Source: Rhizobium leguminosarum bv. viciae USDA 2370 (GTDB taxonomy: Bacteria; Pseudomonadota; Alphaproteobacteria; Rhizobiales; Rhizobiaceae). Taken from it: 64,000 bases of DNA. A program made the position numbers and the translations under genes. The notes beneath the pieces were generated by a model. The model made no database searches and was not told where the DNA came from. It saw only the letters and a program-made list of their open reading frames with translations. Location: NCBI RefSeq assembly GCF_002008365.1, contig NZ_MRDL01000047.1, forward strand, positions 1 to 64,000, written 5' to 3'. This document shows positions 53,017 to 62,281 of the stretch, in pieces (positions within the stretch are counted from its first letter, which is position 1; each line of letters starts with the position of its first letter).

Positions 53017-53126
53017 GTTATTAGAAAAATAAGAATTGCCTAATATAAAAGGGGTACGTCCTGCGATCGCGGATGCACCCTTTCGCGGCGACGTGAGCAC
53101 AGTCCTGGAAGCCGTGAGGGCAGGGC

Positions 53127-53867
53127 ATGTTTGCAGGCCGCTATCTCTGGTGGATGCTGATGGGCATCGGCATCTTCATGTTCGCTACGTTGAGCCTCGA
53201 TTATATCACCTGGCTCACGATCCAGCTGTCCGGCTGCGGCGAGATGGCCGGGACCTGCGAGCCGGCCCTGCGGCTGATATCGGGCGTGCTCAAACCCGCC
53301 TGCATCTGGACCGCGATCGGCGTGCTCTTCATGGCGACGCTGCTCCGTCTTCACGCTCTCTCGCTCATCTGGTTCTGGGGGCCGATCGTCGCCATCTGGT
53401 TCGTCGCTTCCACGCCGATCCTGCTCTTCCTGGCGGCGGATGCGGCGGCGCTGACGCAATCCGCTACCCTGGCCGCACTGCCCGTCGCCTTCCTGTTTCT
53501 GGCGGCTTTCGCAGCCTATCTCATGTTTGCCCTCGAGGATGGCGACATGCTGCCGCTTGCAGCCTCGGTGCCGTTGCGCCTTACACTCCGCCTGACGGCG
53601 GTTTACGGCGCGCTTGCTGGCGCAGCCTTCATGCCGGAACTCTCGCGGATCGCCGGGACCCTGCTTGACATGCCGGCACTTTCCATCGTCATCGCGTTGG
53701 CGCAGCCATATCTGCAGACGGTGCTCACCATTGGAACCGGCAGCATGGCGCCGGCCTATGCCGTGTTGGCGGCCTTCATCGCGGCCCTTGCCGCAAGTCT
53801 CTTGCCGCATGCTGCAGCACCGCAGCCCTCCCGCAGCACCATCATGCTGCGGCGATTGCGCCGTTGA
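53127..53867 (+). CDS. Polytopic membrane protein of unknown function
   Basis: A 246-residue protein with six or seven spans (for example MLMGIGIFMFATLSLDYITW, then FWGPIVAIWFVASTPILLFL and VAFLFLAAFAAYLMFALED). The start codon ATG 53127 directly precedes the first span. No family is recognised. It overlaps the end of the convergent DeoR gene by 26 bases. Confidence 0.6.
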   Translation: MFAGRYLWWMLMGIGIFMFATLSLDYITWLTIQLSGCGEMAGTCEPALRLISGVLKPACIWTAIGVLFMATLLRLHALSLIWFWGPIVAIWFVASTPILLFLAADAAALTQSATLAALPVAFLFLAAFAAYLMFALEDGDMLPLAASVPLRLTLRLTAVYGALAGAAFMPELSRIAGTLLDMPALSIVIALAQPYLQTVLTIGTGSMAPAYAVLAAFIAALAASLLPHAAAPQPSRSTIMLRRLRR

Positions 53868-54597
53868 GATCGCGATAGGGTTTCAGCCGTTCGGCGGTCA
53901 CCTCCATGGGCACGATCAGCCCCGCCACCTCGGAAATGCCAAGCACCGGGCAGGGCGAGACGAGGTCGAACTTCTCCTCAGTCAGCAGCACATGCGTTTC
54001 GGCCGAGCAGCGGGCAATGTGCCGCTTGATCGCCGCTTCCTCGAAATCGCCGGTGGAAAGCCCGTGCACCGGATGCGCCGCCGTCACCCCGAGGAAGAAG
54101 AGGTCGGGGCGAAGCTGCGAGATCGCCGCTGCCGCCGCTGCGCCCGTCGCCACCATCGAATGTTTGTAGAGCCGTCCGCCGGTCAGGATCACCTCGGCTG
54201 TCGGGTGGTGTTCCAGCTCGGCGGCGATCGTCGGGCTGTGGGTCGCAACCGTCAGCGGCATGTCGCGCGGCAAATGCCGGGCGATCTCCGCCGTGGTCGT
54301 GCCGCCGTCGAGGAAGATCATCTGACCGGGCTTGACCATCGCCGCCGCCGCTGCTCCCAGCCGTGCCTTGATCTGTGACGACACGCTGCGCCGGGCGGTG
54401 AAGTCAGGCAGGTCAGGCGCCAGCGGCATCGCCCCGCCATGCACCCGTTTCAGCAGCCCTTCCGCTGCCATTTCCCTGAGGTCCCGCCGGATCGTGTCCT
54501 CCGAAAGGGCGAAATCCTCGGCGACGCGCTTGGCGATCACCTGGCCGTCACGGCGCAGGATGTCGAGAATGAGGGTCTTGCGTTGCGTTGTCAGCAT
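53842..54597 (-). CDS. DeoR-family transcriptional regulator
   Basis: A 251-residue DeoR protein. The start MLTTQRKTLILDILRRDGQV is followed by the HTH (KRVAEDFALSEDTIRRDLRE, then GLLKRVHGGAMP). A sugar-phosphate-binding domain follows (FLDGGTTTAEIARHL). AGAGACG precedes ATG 54597. The upstream region holds several TGCACGAAAT-type half-sites that may bind it. Divergent from the gene at 54738, its likely target. Confidence 0.9.
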   Translation of the reverse strand: MLTTQRKTLILDILRRDGQVIAKRVAEDFALSEDTIRRDLREMAAEGLLKRVHGGAMPLAPDLPDFTARRSVSSQIKARLGAAAAAMVKPGQMIFLDGGTTTAEIARHLPRDMPLTVATHSPTIAAELEHHPTAEVILTGGRLYKHSMVATGAAAAAAISQLRPDLFFLGVTAAHPVHGLSTGDFEEAAIKRHIARCSAETHVLLTEEKFDLVSPCPVLGISEVAGLIVPMEVTAERLKPYRDLNGAIAAA

Positions 54598-54605
54598 CGT
54601 CTCTC

Positions 54606-54692
54606 TGCACGAAATTAAACATAATAGCCCGATATTGCACGAAATGACTCGACATTCAAGAAATATCGTGCATTTTCGCGAAATCCCGTGCA
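54606..54692. promoter_or_regulatory. Array of DeoR-type half-sites
   Basis: TGCACGAAAT occurs at 54606-54615 and 54636-54645. Inverted relatives ATATCGTGCA (54663-54672) and ATCCCGTGCA (54683-54692) follow. The group lies between the divergent regulator and the gene at 54738, as expected of an operator array. Confidence 0.6.
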
Positions 54693-54737
54693 TGAGGCCG
54701 GGAGTGCTCACGCAGATGCGGAGCGAAGGAGTGGATC

Positions 54738-55094
54738 ATGTTGATTTTGATTGCCGGGCCCTATCGGTCCGGAACGGGCGACGACCCGGAAAAGATGGCC
54801 GCCAACCTGAAGCGGCTGGAAGAACCCTCACACGCGCTGTTTGAAGCCGGCCACGTGCCGATGATCGGCGAATGGGTGGCGCTGCCGATCTGGCACGCCG
54901 CCGGCGGCCGGTCGGTCGGCGATGCGCTCTACGAAGAGATCTTCCACCCGGTCGCCGGCCGGCTGCTGCAGCTCTGCGAAGGCGTGCTGCGCCTGCCCGG
55001 CGATTCCAAGGGAGCTGATAACGACGTGCGCATCGCCAGGGAACGCGGCATTCCGGTCTGGAACCGCCTGGAAGACGTGCCGGGCTGCGGCTGA
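54738..55094 (+). CDS. Nucleoside deoxyribosyltransferase-like protein (DUF4406-like)
   Basis: A 118-residue protein. MLILIAGPYRSGTGDDPEKM, then LFEAGHVPMIGEWVALPIWH and LRLPGDSKGADNDVRIARER, is the pattern of the small nucleoside 2-deoxyribosyltransferase-like fold (DUF4406 group). The active-site glutamate of the true enzymes is not confidently placed. It is divergent from the DeoR regulator, consistent with a sugar or nucleoside role. Confidence 0.65.
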   Translation: MLILIAGPYRSGTGDDPEKMAANLKRLEEPSHALFEAGHVPMIGEWVALPIWHAAGGRSVGDALYEEIFHPVAGRLLQLCEGVLRLPGDSKGADNDVRIARERGIPVWNRLEDVPGCG

Positions 55095-55158
55095 GCGGAT
55101 TGCTGCGCCCGCGCTTTGCCCTTCGCTACACTCAGCGCATTCGCAGCTGTATCGCTCA

Positions 55159-55188
55159 CCCCCTCAACCGACCCGTCGGATGAGGGGG
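55159..55188. terminator. Hairpin after the deoxyribosyltransferase-like gene
   Basis: CCCCCTCA and TGAGGGGG pair across a 14-base loop, 65 bases after the stop. There is no T run. Confidence 0.4.
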
Positions 55189-55319
55189 CCACACGGCACA
55201 CCTATCATGTCCTCACACTCGCACCCACCTTGTCCCGATGGACGATCAAAACCCAATCTCCCCAGTTCCGGCGCACCGACCGCTACGCTATAACCCTTGC
55301 CGAAAGGGAGTCGAGAACC

Positions 55320-55940
55320 ATGCTGACACTGTATTACGCGCCGGGAACCTGCGCGCTCGCAAGCCTTATTGCCCTGGAAGAATCCGGCCTGGCCTTCGAA
55401 GTAAAGAAGATCAGCATCCGCGATGGCGAGCAGCGTTCGCCGGACTATCTGAAAATCAACCCGAAGGGCCGGGTGCCGGCACTGGTCACCGATTATGGCG
55501 TGCTGACGGAAACGCCGGCGATCCTGGCTTATATCGCTCAGAGCGCGCCGGCCGCCAAGCTGGCGCCGCTCGACGATCCTTTCGAATTTGCCAGGCTCCA
55601 GTCCTTTAACAGTTATATCTGTTCGACCGTGCATGTGAACCATGCCCATCGCCCGCGCGGCTCCCGCTGGGCCGACGAGCCGGCGGCAATCGAGGCGATG
55701 AAGGCGAAGGTGCCTGAGAATATGGCCGATTGTTTCACGCTGATCGAGCAGACGATGTTCGAAGGCCCATGGGTGATGGGCGAGGCCTATTCGCTCGCCG
55801 ATCCCTATCTCTTCGTCATGACCGACTGGCTGCCATCGGACGGCGTCGATCCCGCCCGCTTCGAAAAGGCGAGCGACCACCACGCCCGCATGCTGCTGCG
55901 CCCCGCCGTCCAGCGGGCGCTGGCCTACGACCGGGCCTGA
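55320..55940 (+). CDS. Glutathione S-transferase family protein
   Basis: A 206-residue GST. The thioredoxin-like N-terminal domain starts MLTLYYAPGTCALASLIALE and includes INPKGRVPALVTDYGVLTET, the glutathione-binding loop. An all-helical C-terminal domain follows (WVMGEAYSLADPYLFVMTDW). The pattern resembles beta-class bacterial GSTs. ATG 55320 is chosen because the family begins at this point. It overlaps the next, convergent gene by 16 bases. Confidence 0.9.
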   Translation: MLTLYYAPGTCALASLIALEESGLAFEVKKISIRDGEQRSPDYLKINPKGRVPALVTDYGVLTETPAILAYIAQSAPAAKLAPLDDPFEFARLQSFNSYICSTVHVNHAHRPRGSRWADEPAAIEAMKAKVPENMADCFTLIEQTMFEGPWVMGEAYSLADPYLFVMTDWLPSDGVDPARFEKASDHHARMLLRPAVQRALAYDRA

Positions 55941-56290
55941 CCGTTAAAACCTGCGGCAAGCTTCTTCGGCGCCCGGAACAGCCAGGCGCCGATCAGTCGC
56001 AACCGCAGTTCCTCGTCGCCGATCACGGCGGCGCGCACCGGCAGATGCGGCCAGCCGACATAATGATCGGTTTGAAAATAGACGTCAGGCGCCATTTCCA
56101 GCAGGTGATCCTTGTCGTCGAGCGAAATCGAGATCACGATCGTCTCGGCATTCTTCACCGCGACAAAACTCTTGCCGCCGACCTTCAGCGCTGGATTGCC
56201 ATAGGAGGTGCTCTCCTCGACATCAGGCAGGCCGGCTTCCGCCGCCAGCCGCTTCAGGCGTTCGAAGATCGCATCGACGTCGTCGGCCAT
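55925..56290 (-). CDS. MmcQ/YjbR-family protein
   Basis: A 121-residue protein with EESTSYGNPALKVGGKSFVA, then LEMAPDVYFQTDHYVGWPHL and RLRLIGAWLFRAPKKLAAG. These are the conserved parts of the MmcQ/YjbR family (CyaY-like fold), often described as DNA-binding but largely uncharacterised. Convergent with the GST gene and overlapping it. Confidence 0.88.
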   Translation of the reverse strand: MADDVDAIFERLKRLAAEAGLPDVEESTSYGNPALKVGGKSFVAVKNAETIVISISLDDKDHLLEMAPDVYFQTDHYVGWPHLPVRAAVIGDEELRLRLIGAWLFRAPKKLAAGFNGQARS

Positions 56291-56328
56291 TGCTCCGCCC
56301 TTTCGGTTAGGGCGAACCTACCATATCT

Positions 56329-56523
56329 TCACGCGCATTTCGCCAGCGGCGGCTTGCCCTCTGCCTGAAAGCCGGCCGGCATCCCAAGCGGCAGATCGGC
56401 GATTTCGCGCATCGACATGCGCTCGACCTCGGGATGCCGCAGCGGATCATCCTTCCAAGCTGGGGCAATTTCCGCGCTTGCCACCTGCCGAACAGGGGTG
56501 AAGAAAAACTTCAACAAAGACAT
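56329..56523 (-). CDS. Small protein of unknown function
   Basis: A 64-residue protein starting MSLLKFFFTPVRQVASAE after GCGAGGCATGCC. The sequence has no span and no known motif, although WKDDPLRHPEVERMSMREIA looks helical. It lies 38 bases upstream of the MmcQ gene on the same strand, so the two may be co-transcribed. Confidence 0.5.
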   Translation of the reverse strand: MSLLKFFFTPVRQVASAEIAPAWKDDPLRHPEVERMSMREIADLPLGMPAGFQAEGKPPLAKCA

Positions 56524-56697
56524 GGCATGCCTCGCTTTCTCAGTAGCGCAGAAGGATGATCAATGGCGGCTGGCGCCTGCTGAGCCATCCCATCCGCTCG
56601 CGTCCTGCGTTCGAATGGATTGCCTGTGCTTGCAATGTCGGCCTCAACAGGTAGATTTTCAATTGAGATTAATGCGGCGCCGCTATAGAAAAACTAT

Positions 56698-57594
56698 ATG
56701 AAGAACTTGAATATGGTCCATCTCAACGGCTTGCGCGCGCTGGAGGCCGTCGGTCGTCTCGGCTCGCTCCAGGCCGCCGCCGACGAACTCGGCGTCTCGG
56801 TTGGCGCCGTCAGCCAGCAGGTGATCAAGGCAGAAGCCCAGCTTGGTCAGGTGATCTTCGAGCGCACCGCCAGGGGCATGATCGCCACCGAAGCCGGCCG
56901 GCCGGTGCTTCTGGCGCTCGGCGAGGGGTTCGCCCGTCTTTCGGCGGCGGTGTCGATCGCCAGCCGCAAGGACGATACCATCCTGACCATCTCGGTGGCG
57001 CCGGTTTTCGCCGCCCGCTGGCTGGTCTGCCGGCTGGATCGCTTCGCCGAGCGCCATCCCGACATCAAGCTGCGGCTGGATGCAACCACCAATCTCGTCA
57101 ATCCGGCCCTCTGCGACGTCGATATCGGTATCCGCGTCGGCACCGGCAAATGGCCGGACGTGAAGGCAGAGCTGCTGTTGGAGCAGGAGGTCTTTCCCGT
57201 CTGTTCGCCCGAGATGGCGGCAAAATTGAAAGAGCCTGCCGATATTCTCGAACTGCCTGCCATCATCGATGGCCATGCCATGTTCACCTGGGAGGTCTGG
57301 ATGCGCGAGGTCGGACTATCAGGTGCTACGCTTTCGACCCGTCACGTCTTCAACGACGCCTCGCTCTGCCTCGATGCGGCGATTGCAGGGCAGGGCGTCA
57401 TGCTGGCCTGGCAGACCCTTGCCGCCTTTGCGCTCGCCGAAGGCCGGCTCGCCGCCCCCTTCGGCATTCGCGCGCCGACCGGCTTCGGCCACTACTTCGT
57501 CACCGCCGAAGGCACGCGCGAGCCAAAGAAGGTCAAGGATTTCAAGGCCTGGATCCGTGAGGAAATGGCCGGCACGCTCACACTTTTCCAGTAG
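56698..57594 (+). CDS. LysR-family regulator, GcvA-like
   Basis: A 298-residue LysR protein. MVHLNGLRALEAVGRLGSLQ and AADELGVSVGAVSQQVIKAE form the HTH of the GcvA-like group, whose members carry VGAVSQQV. An effector domain follows (ARWLVCRLDRFAERHPDIKL). It is convergent with the GST gene at 57598, only three bases apart. The regulated genes are not apparent; ATG 56713 is an alternative start. Confidence 0.88.
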   Translation: MKNLNMVHLNGLRALEAVGRLGSLQAAADELGVSVGAVSQQVIKAEAQLGQVIFERTARGMIATEAGRPVLLALGEGFARLSAAVSIASRKDDTILTISVAPVFAARWLVCRLDRFAERHPDIKLRLDATTNLVNPALCDVDIGIRVGTGKWPDVKAELLLEQEVFPVCSPEMAAKLKEPADILELPAIIDGHAMFTWEVWMREVGLSGATLSTRHVFNDASLCLDAAIAGQGVMLAWQTLAAFALAEGRLAAPFGIRAPTGFGHYFVTAEGTREPKKVKDFKAWIREEMAGTLTLFQ

Positions 57595-57597
57595 TCC

Positions 57598-58263
57598 TCA
57601 AATTTCGATCGGCTCCTTGCCGCGGGTCGCCTGCATGGCCTTGTAAGCTGGGCGGGACTGGCAGCGCTCGATCCAGGCTTTGATATTCGGATGCGCCTGG
57701 AAAAGCGCCTCTTCGCTCTGGGCGTAGCGCAGCACCTCGGCGATGTTGAGATCGGCAACGGTGAAACGGTCGCCGACGATCCATTGCCGGCCGGCGAGGT
57801 GGCCTTCGAGAACCGCCAGCGGCCTGCGCAGCGAGCGGCAGGCAACCGCGATCGTCTGTTGGCCACCTTCGCTGTTTTCAAGCCCGTTATCATAGGTGAG
57901 TACGATCTTCACCGTGTGCGGTTCGACCTCCGCAGCCGCCCAGATCGTCCACATCGTCAGCAATCCGTCTTCTTCGACGGTTTGGCCGGAAAGCGGTCCG
58001 CCATGTTTACGGGCGAGGTAAAGATTGATCGCCAGCGACTCGTGCATGACGAGGTCGCCATCCCGAATGCTGGGGATCTGGGCCATCGGGTTGACGGCAA
58101 TGAATTCAGGCGAATGCGTGTTGAGTGGCGCATCCTGAGATAGCGGATCTGCGAGCCGCCTTGCCTGCAGCACCGGCACCGAGCGGAATTCGAGCCCGAG
58201 TTCCTCCGCCATCCAGTAGACGCGTGAGGCGCGCGATCGATAGACTCCGTAGATTGTCAGCAT
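57598..58263 (-). CDS. Glutathione S-transferase family protein
   Basis: A 221-residue GST. MLTIYGVYRSRASRVYWMAE opens the thioredoxin-like domain, and AVNPMAQIPSIRDGDLVMHE is the glutathione loop. The C-terminal domain includes WIVGDRFTVADLNIAEVLRY, the N-capping motif of GSTs. ATG 58263 has better spacing to GAGGGGAT than the ATG two codons upstream. A second GST lies 1.6 kb away, encoded on the other strand. Confidence 0.9.
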   Translation of the reverse strand: MLTIYGVYRSRASRVYWMAEELGLEFRSVPVLQARRLADPLSQDAPLNTHSPEFIAVNPMAQIPSIRDGDLVMHESLAINLYLARKHGGPLSGQTVEEDGLLTMWTIWAAAEVEPHTVKIVLTYDNGLENSEGGQQTIAVACRSLRRPLAVLEGHLAGRQWIVGDRFTVADLNIAEVLRYAQSEEALFQAHPNIKAWIERCQSRPAYKAMQATRGKEPIEI

Positions 58264-58361
58264 GTCCATATCCCCTCGATGTGTCCGAGAGACCGTAAAT
58301 GCCGGATCGGCGTGGGAAAAGTCCTTGTGGCTGATGGGATGATGAAAGCTTTTGATGGCCT

Positions 58362-59747
58362 TCAGGAGATACGGTTTCGCTCCACGGTCAGCTGCGCATA
58401 GGGCGAGCCGCCGCCTGCCATCTCGCCGGACACCTTCTTCTCCCACTGGAAGCCTAAAACCGCGCCTTCGGTGATCTCCTGGAAGATGTTGTCGGTGATG
58501 ACCGCGGTCCCGGCGCCGTCGGCGACCGAGACGGCGCAACCGACCGGGGCCTTGCGCACCACATTGCCTGTCACAACGACGTTGCGCAGATAGGGACCCC
58601 AGCCGATCTGCAGCCCCCAGCGCGGCGCGCCCTCGATCACATTGCCTGAAATCAGCGTGTCGGCCTCCGCCGCGATGCCGATGCCGAAACCGACCTCGTG
58701 CTGGTAGGGACCTTTCAACGTCAGGTTGCGCACGACATTGCCGGTAACGCTCGCCAGCCGGCCGCCCTCGTCGAAATTGGCGATCGAGATGCCGTTTGCC
58801 GCCCCGTCGATCATGTTGGCGGAAACGACGGCGCCTTCGAAGGCGAATTCGACATAGATCGCCGTCTCACCGGAGCGCCGGCACTGGTTGCTACTGATCT
58901 GGATATCCGAAGCCGAATTGGCGCGGATCGCCGTAAAGGCGCAGTCGGAGATGTGGTTGTTCGCCACCATCACCCCGTTGGCGCGGAAAATATTGATGCC
59001 GTTGCCGTTTTGGCCGGTGCCGCCGTCATTGGCGCGGATGTTGGAAATGCGGTTGCCGGAGACAACCGTGCCGTCCTCCGCCTTCTTCCAGCGATGCACT
59101 AGGATGCCGCCATTGCCGCAATCCGAGATCGTATTGCCGGTGACCGAAAGGTTGGTGGAATCCACCGCGTAAAGTCCGGATTGGGCAGCCCCCGAAATGT
59201 GACTGCGCTCGATCCTGCCGCCGCAGCGCTCCAGCTGCAGGCCATGTTTGCGGCTGCCGCCGATCTCGCAATTGTCGATCAGCACCTCGTCGACGCCGGT
59301 AAATTGCAACAGCCCGCCGGCATCGTCGCCAAGCCAGCGGTTGCCGCCGTCGATGACGAGATTGGAAAGCTCGATCCGCCGCACGTTCTCGGCCGAAAAC
59401 AGGTGGCCGTCGCCGGTATAGACGATCCGTGAAGCGCCAGGCACGCCAGTGATGCGGGTATTGTCGGGCAAGGTGAGGTTGGAGACCCGGTAGGTGCCGG
59501 GCGGCAGGAACACCGGCACGTTCTCGCGCGCCGCCTGTTTGATCATCTGCTCAAGGTTGCGTGTCTTGCGGTCGCCACTTTCGGGAATGGCGCGATATTC
59601 CACCGCGTCGATTGCCCCACGCAGGTCGGGCTGAGCGGCCGCCGTCAGCGGCGAGGCGACGGCGCGTGATGCCCCTCCCGCAACGGCCGAGGCCGCGAGG
59701 AATAAAAGCATGTCGCGGCGTGAGCGCATCCGGAGATCACTTGTCAT
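58362..59747 (-). CDS. Tat-exported parallel beta-helix protein (TIGR03808-like)
   Basis: A 461-residue protein. A twin-arginine signal (MRSRRDMLLFLAASAVAGGA) precedes a long right-handed beta-helix. Repeated units such as NTISDCGNGGILVHRW and NHISDCAFTAIRANSA have the pectate-lyase-like rhythm. It matches the rhizobial family I know as TIGR03808, with no confirmed activity. The start MTSDLRMRSRRDML is chosen because the Tat motif follows directly. Confidence 0.88.
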   Translation of the reverse strand: MTSDLRMRSRRDMLLFLAASAVAGGASRAVASPLTAAAQPDLRGAIDAVEYRAIPESGDRKTRNLEQMIKQAARENVPVFLPPGTYRVSNLTLPDNTRITGVPGASRIVYTGDGHLFSAENVRRIELSNLVIDGGNRWLGDDAGGLLQFTGVDEVLIDNCEIGGSRKHGLQLERCGGRIERSHISGAAQSGLYAVDSTNLSVTGNTISDCGNGGILVHRWKKAEDGTVVSGNRISNIRANDGGTGQNGNGINIFRANGVMVANNHISDCAFTAIRANSASDIQISSNQCRRSGETAIYVEFAFEGAVVSANMIDGAANGISIANFDEGGRLASVTGNVVRNLTLKGPYQHEVGFGIGIAAEADTLISGNVIEGAPRWGLQIGWGPYLRNVVVTGNVVRKAPVGCAVSVADGAGTAVITDNIFQEITEGAVLGFQWEKKVSGEMAGGGSPYAQLTVERNRIS

Positions 59748-59983
59748 AACGCGCCCGTAGCAGGAAACGTGCCAGGCGGGCATGTATTCTTTTGGCACAA
59801 GCTTGGCAAAGGCGGGCGAAATTGCCGTCGTGGCGAGCGCGACGGCAGGATATCGCCGCTTATATTGTCGTCTTGTTCACCCTTTCATTTAAGCAAGCCG
59901 AAGGAAATGAGGACTACTTTTAAGGGAAATTCTATGATGACGGGTGTGGGATACGGCCTTCGGCCGGCGGGGAGAATGGCGGC

Positions 59984-62281
59984 ATGCACGAACCGAGTGC
60001 CAGGCGATGGGAATCAGCCGATGCCCTGACGGCCGAAACGCGGCGCATCGTCGCCGCGACGGAGGCAATGATGGCATCGACCGCCCACCACTTTTCCGAG
60101 GGTATCGAGAATCTCCGCCTCAAGGAAATCGTCCACGAGCTTCCGGATTTTCTCTACGTCAAGGATCGTGACAGCCGCTTCGTCTTTGCCAATGCCGTCA
60201 CCGCCAGCAGCCTTGGCCTGGAGAGCGCTGCGCTGATGACCGGCAAGCGCGATTTCGACCTGTTCGATTTCGAGACGGCGCTCCACCATTTCGATATCGA
60301 GCAGCAGATCATGACGACGGGCGAAGCCCGCATCGACATGGAGGAATCCTACGTCCTTCCCGGCAGCAGAAGGCCAATATGCCGGCTGACCTCGAAGATC
60401 CCGCTGCGCAACGATCGCGGCGAAATCGTCGGCCTGATCGGTGTTTCCCGTGATATCACCGAACGCAAGCGCCAGGAGGATCTGCATCGCGGCCAGGCGA
60501 GCCTGCTCGAAATGATTGCCCGCAACGAGCCGTTGCCGATGATCCTCGAGGCGCTCGTGCTGATGATCGAGGCGCAACTGACCGGGATCGACGGATCGGT
60601 ACTGCTGCTCGACAGCGAGGGCACCAGGCTCTATCACGGCGCCTCTCCCAATCTGCCCGGCGGCTACAGCCGCCTCATCGATGGTGTCACGATCGGTCCG
60701 AAGGTCGGCTCCTGCGGCACCGCCGCGTGGCGCGGTCAGACCGTGATCGTCGAGGACGTGATGAGCGATCCGCTCTGGGAGGATTTTCGCGCGTTGATTG
60801 CCCCGTTCGGGTTCCGCTCCTGCTGGTCGACGCCGATCGCCACATCGCAGAACAATGTGCTCGGCACGTTCGCGCTCTATTCCAGGGAAGTCCGCCGTCC
60901 CACCGAGCACGAGATGACGCTGGTGGCGCTCGCCACCCATATCGCCGGCATCGCCATCGAGCGCAAGCGTGTCGACGACCGCATTCATTTTATGGCCCAT
61001 CATGACGATCTCACGGGCCTGCCGAACCGCGCCTTCCTGAAGGAGCGGCTCGCGAGTATCCTCGACCAGGCCCGGCGCAACAACCGCAAGGTGACCGTCG
61101 CCTATATCGATCTCGACAACTTCAAGGACATCAATGATGGCCGCGGCCACGCCGCCGGCGACGAGGTGCTGAAGGAGATCGCCGCCCGGATGGCCAATAG
61201 CGTCAGGGCGTCAGATATGGTGGTGCGTCTCGGCGGCGACGAATTCCTCGTGGTGCTCGTCCACCAGTCGAGCCACGATGCCGGCATCACGCGCCGTCTT
61301 CGCGAGCTGCAGAAGGCGATCAACCGGCCGATCCGCGGCGCGGACGGCGAGATCACCGTCACCTCGAGCATCGGTGTCGCTGCCTTCCCCTTCGATGGCG
61401 CAACCTCGGAAGAGCTTCTCGCCAATGCCGACCGCGCCATGTACCGCGCCAAGGAACTCGGCCGCAACACATTGCAACATCACGAGGGCGGCAGCACGCC
61501 CCTCGGAATGCCGCTCGGCGAGCACGAGGAACTGCACCTGGCGATCGCCGGCGACCAGCTGTTCCTGCAATACCAGCCGCAGGTCGATGTCGCCACCGGC
61601 CGCATCACCGGGCTCGAGGCGCTGGTTCGCTGGAACCATCCGGCCAAGGGCAGGCTGCCGCCGGTCAATTTCATTCCGCTCGCCGAAGAGACCGGCCTGA
61701 TCGTCCCCCTCGGTCTCTGGGTGCTGAACGAGGCCTGCCGCCAGGCGCGCAACTGGCAGGATATGGGCCTGCCGCCGCTGACGATCGCCGTCAACGTCTC
61801 CGCCAAGCAATTCGCCGACCCGGATTTCGCAACCCATGTCACCGAAGCGCTCGAGCGCCACCGCCTGCAGTCGCGCTGGCTGGAGCTGGAGGTCACCGAA
61901 AGCGTGGTGATGCACGATGCCGAACGCGCGCTCGCCATGATGGAATCGCTGCGGGCGCTGGGCGTTCGCCTGTCGATCGACGATTTCGGCTCCGGCTATT
62001 CCAGCCTCGCGGCGCTGAAGACCTTCCCCTTCGACCGCCTGAAGATGGACCGTTCGTTGGTCGAGGCCCTGCCGGGCGACAAGACCGCCGTCGCCATCGC
62101 CTCGGCCGTCATCTCGCTGGCGCAGACGCTGAAGCTCTCGGTTCTCGCCGAGGGTGTCGAAACCGACGCCCAGATGGATTTCCTGCGCCAGGCGCGTTGC
62201 GAGGAAGCGCAAGGCTATCGCTTCTCGAAACCCGTCTCCCCGGAGGAGATCCCGGCATTGTTGCGGGCGCGGAGCCTCTAG
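59984..62281 (+). CDS. PAS-GAF-GGDEF-EAL cyclic-di-GMP protein
   Basis: A 765-residue sensor. A PAS domain (about residues 45-165; DFLYVKDRDSRFVFANAVTA) precedes a GAF domain (about 175-330; GSCGTAAWRGQTVIVEDVMS). The GGDEF domain is intact at VRLGGDEFLVVL (near residue 416) and may make cyclic-di-GMP. The EAL domain has EALVRW (near 544), VNVSAKQF, ELEVTES, DDFGSGYSS and EGVET, consistent with phosphodiesterase activity. The C-terminus and its TAG are partly made by a MITE end. ATG 59984 is chosen from GGAGAATGGCGGC upstream. Confidence 0.92.
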   Translation: MHEPSARRWESADALTAETRRIVAATEAMMASTAHHFSEGIENLRLKEIVHELPDFLYVKDRDSRFVFANAVTASSLGLESAALMTGKRDFDLFDFETALHHFDIEQQIMTTGEARIDMEESYVLPGSRRPICRLTSKIPLRNDRGEIVGLIGVSRDITERKRQEDLHRGQASLLEMIARNEPLPMILEALVLMIEAQLTGIDGSVLLLDSEGTRLYHGASPNLPGGYSRLIDGVTIGPKVGSCGTAAWRGQTVIVEDVMSDPLWEDFRALIAPFGFRSCWSTPIATSQNNVLGTFALYSREVRRPTEHEMTLVALATHIAGIAIERKRVDDRIHFMAHHDDLTGLPNRAFLKERLASILDQARRNNRKVTVAYIDLDNFKDINDGRGHAAGDEVLKEIAARMANSVRASDMVVRLGGDEFLVVLVHQSSHDAGITRRLRELQKAINRPIRGADGEITVTSSIGVAAFPFDGATSEELLANADRAMYRAKELGRNTLQHHEGGSTPLGMPLGEHEELHLAIAGDQLFLQYQPQVDVATGRITGLEALVRWNHPAKGRLPPVNFIPLAEETGLIVPLGLWVLNEACRQARNWQDMGLPPLTIAVNVSAKQFADPDFATHVTEALERHRLQSRWLELEVTESVVMHDAERALAMMESLRALGVRLSIDDFGSGYSSLAALKTFPFDRLKMDRSLVEALPGDKTAVAIASAVISLAQTLKLSVLAEGVETDAQMDFLRQARCEEAQGYRFSKPVSPEEIPALLRARSL

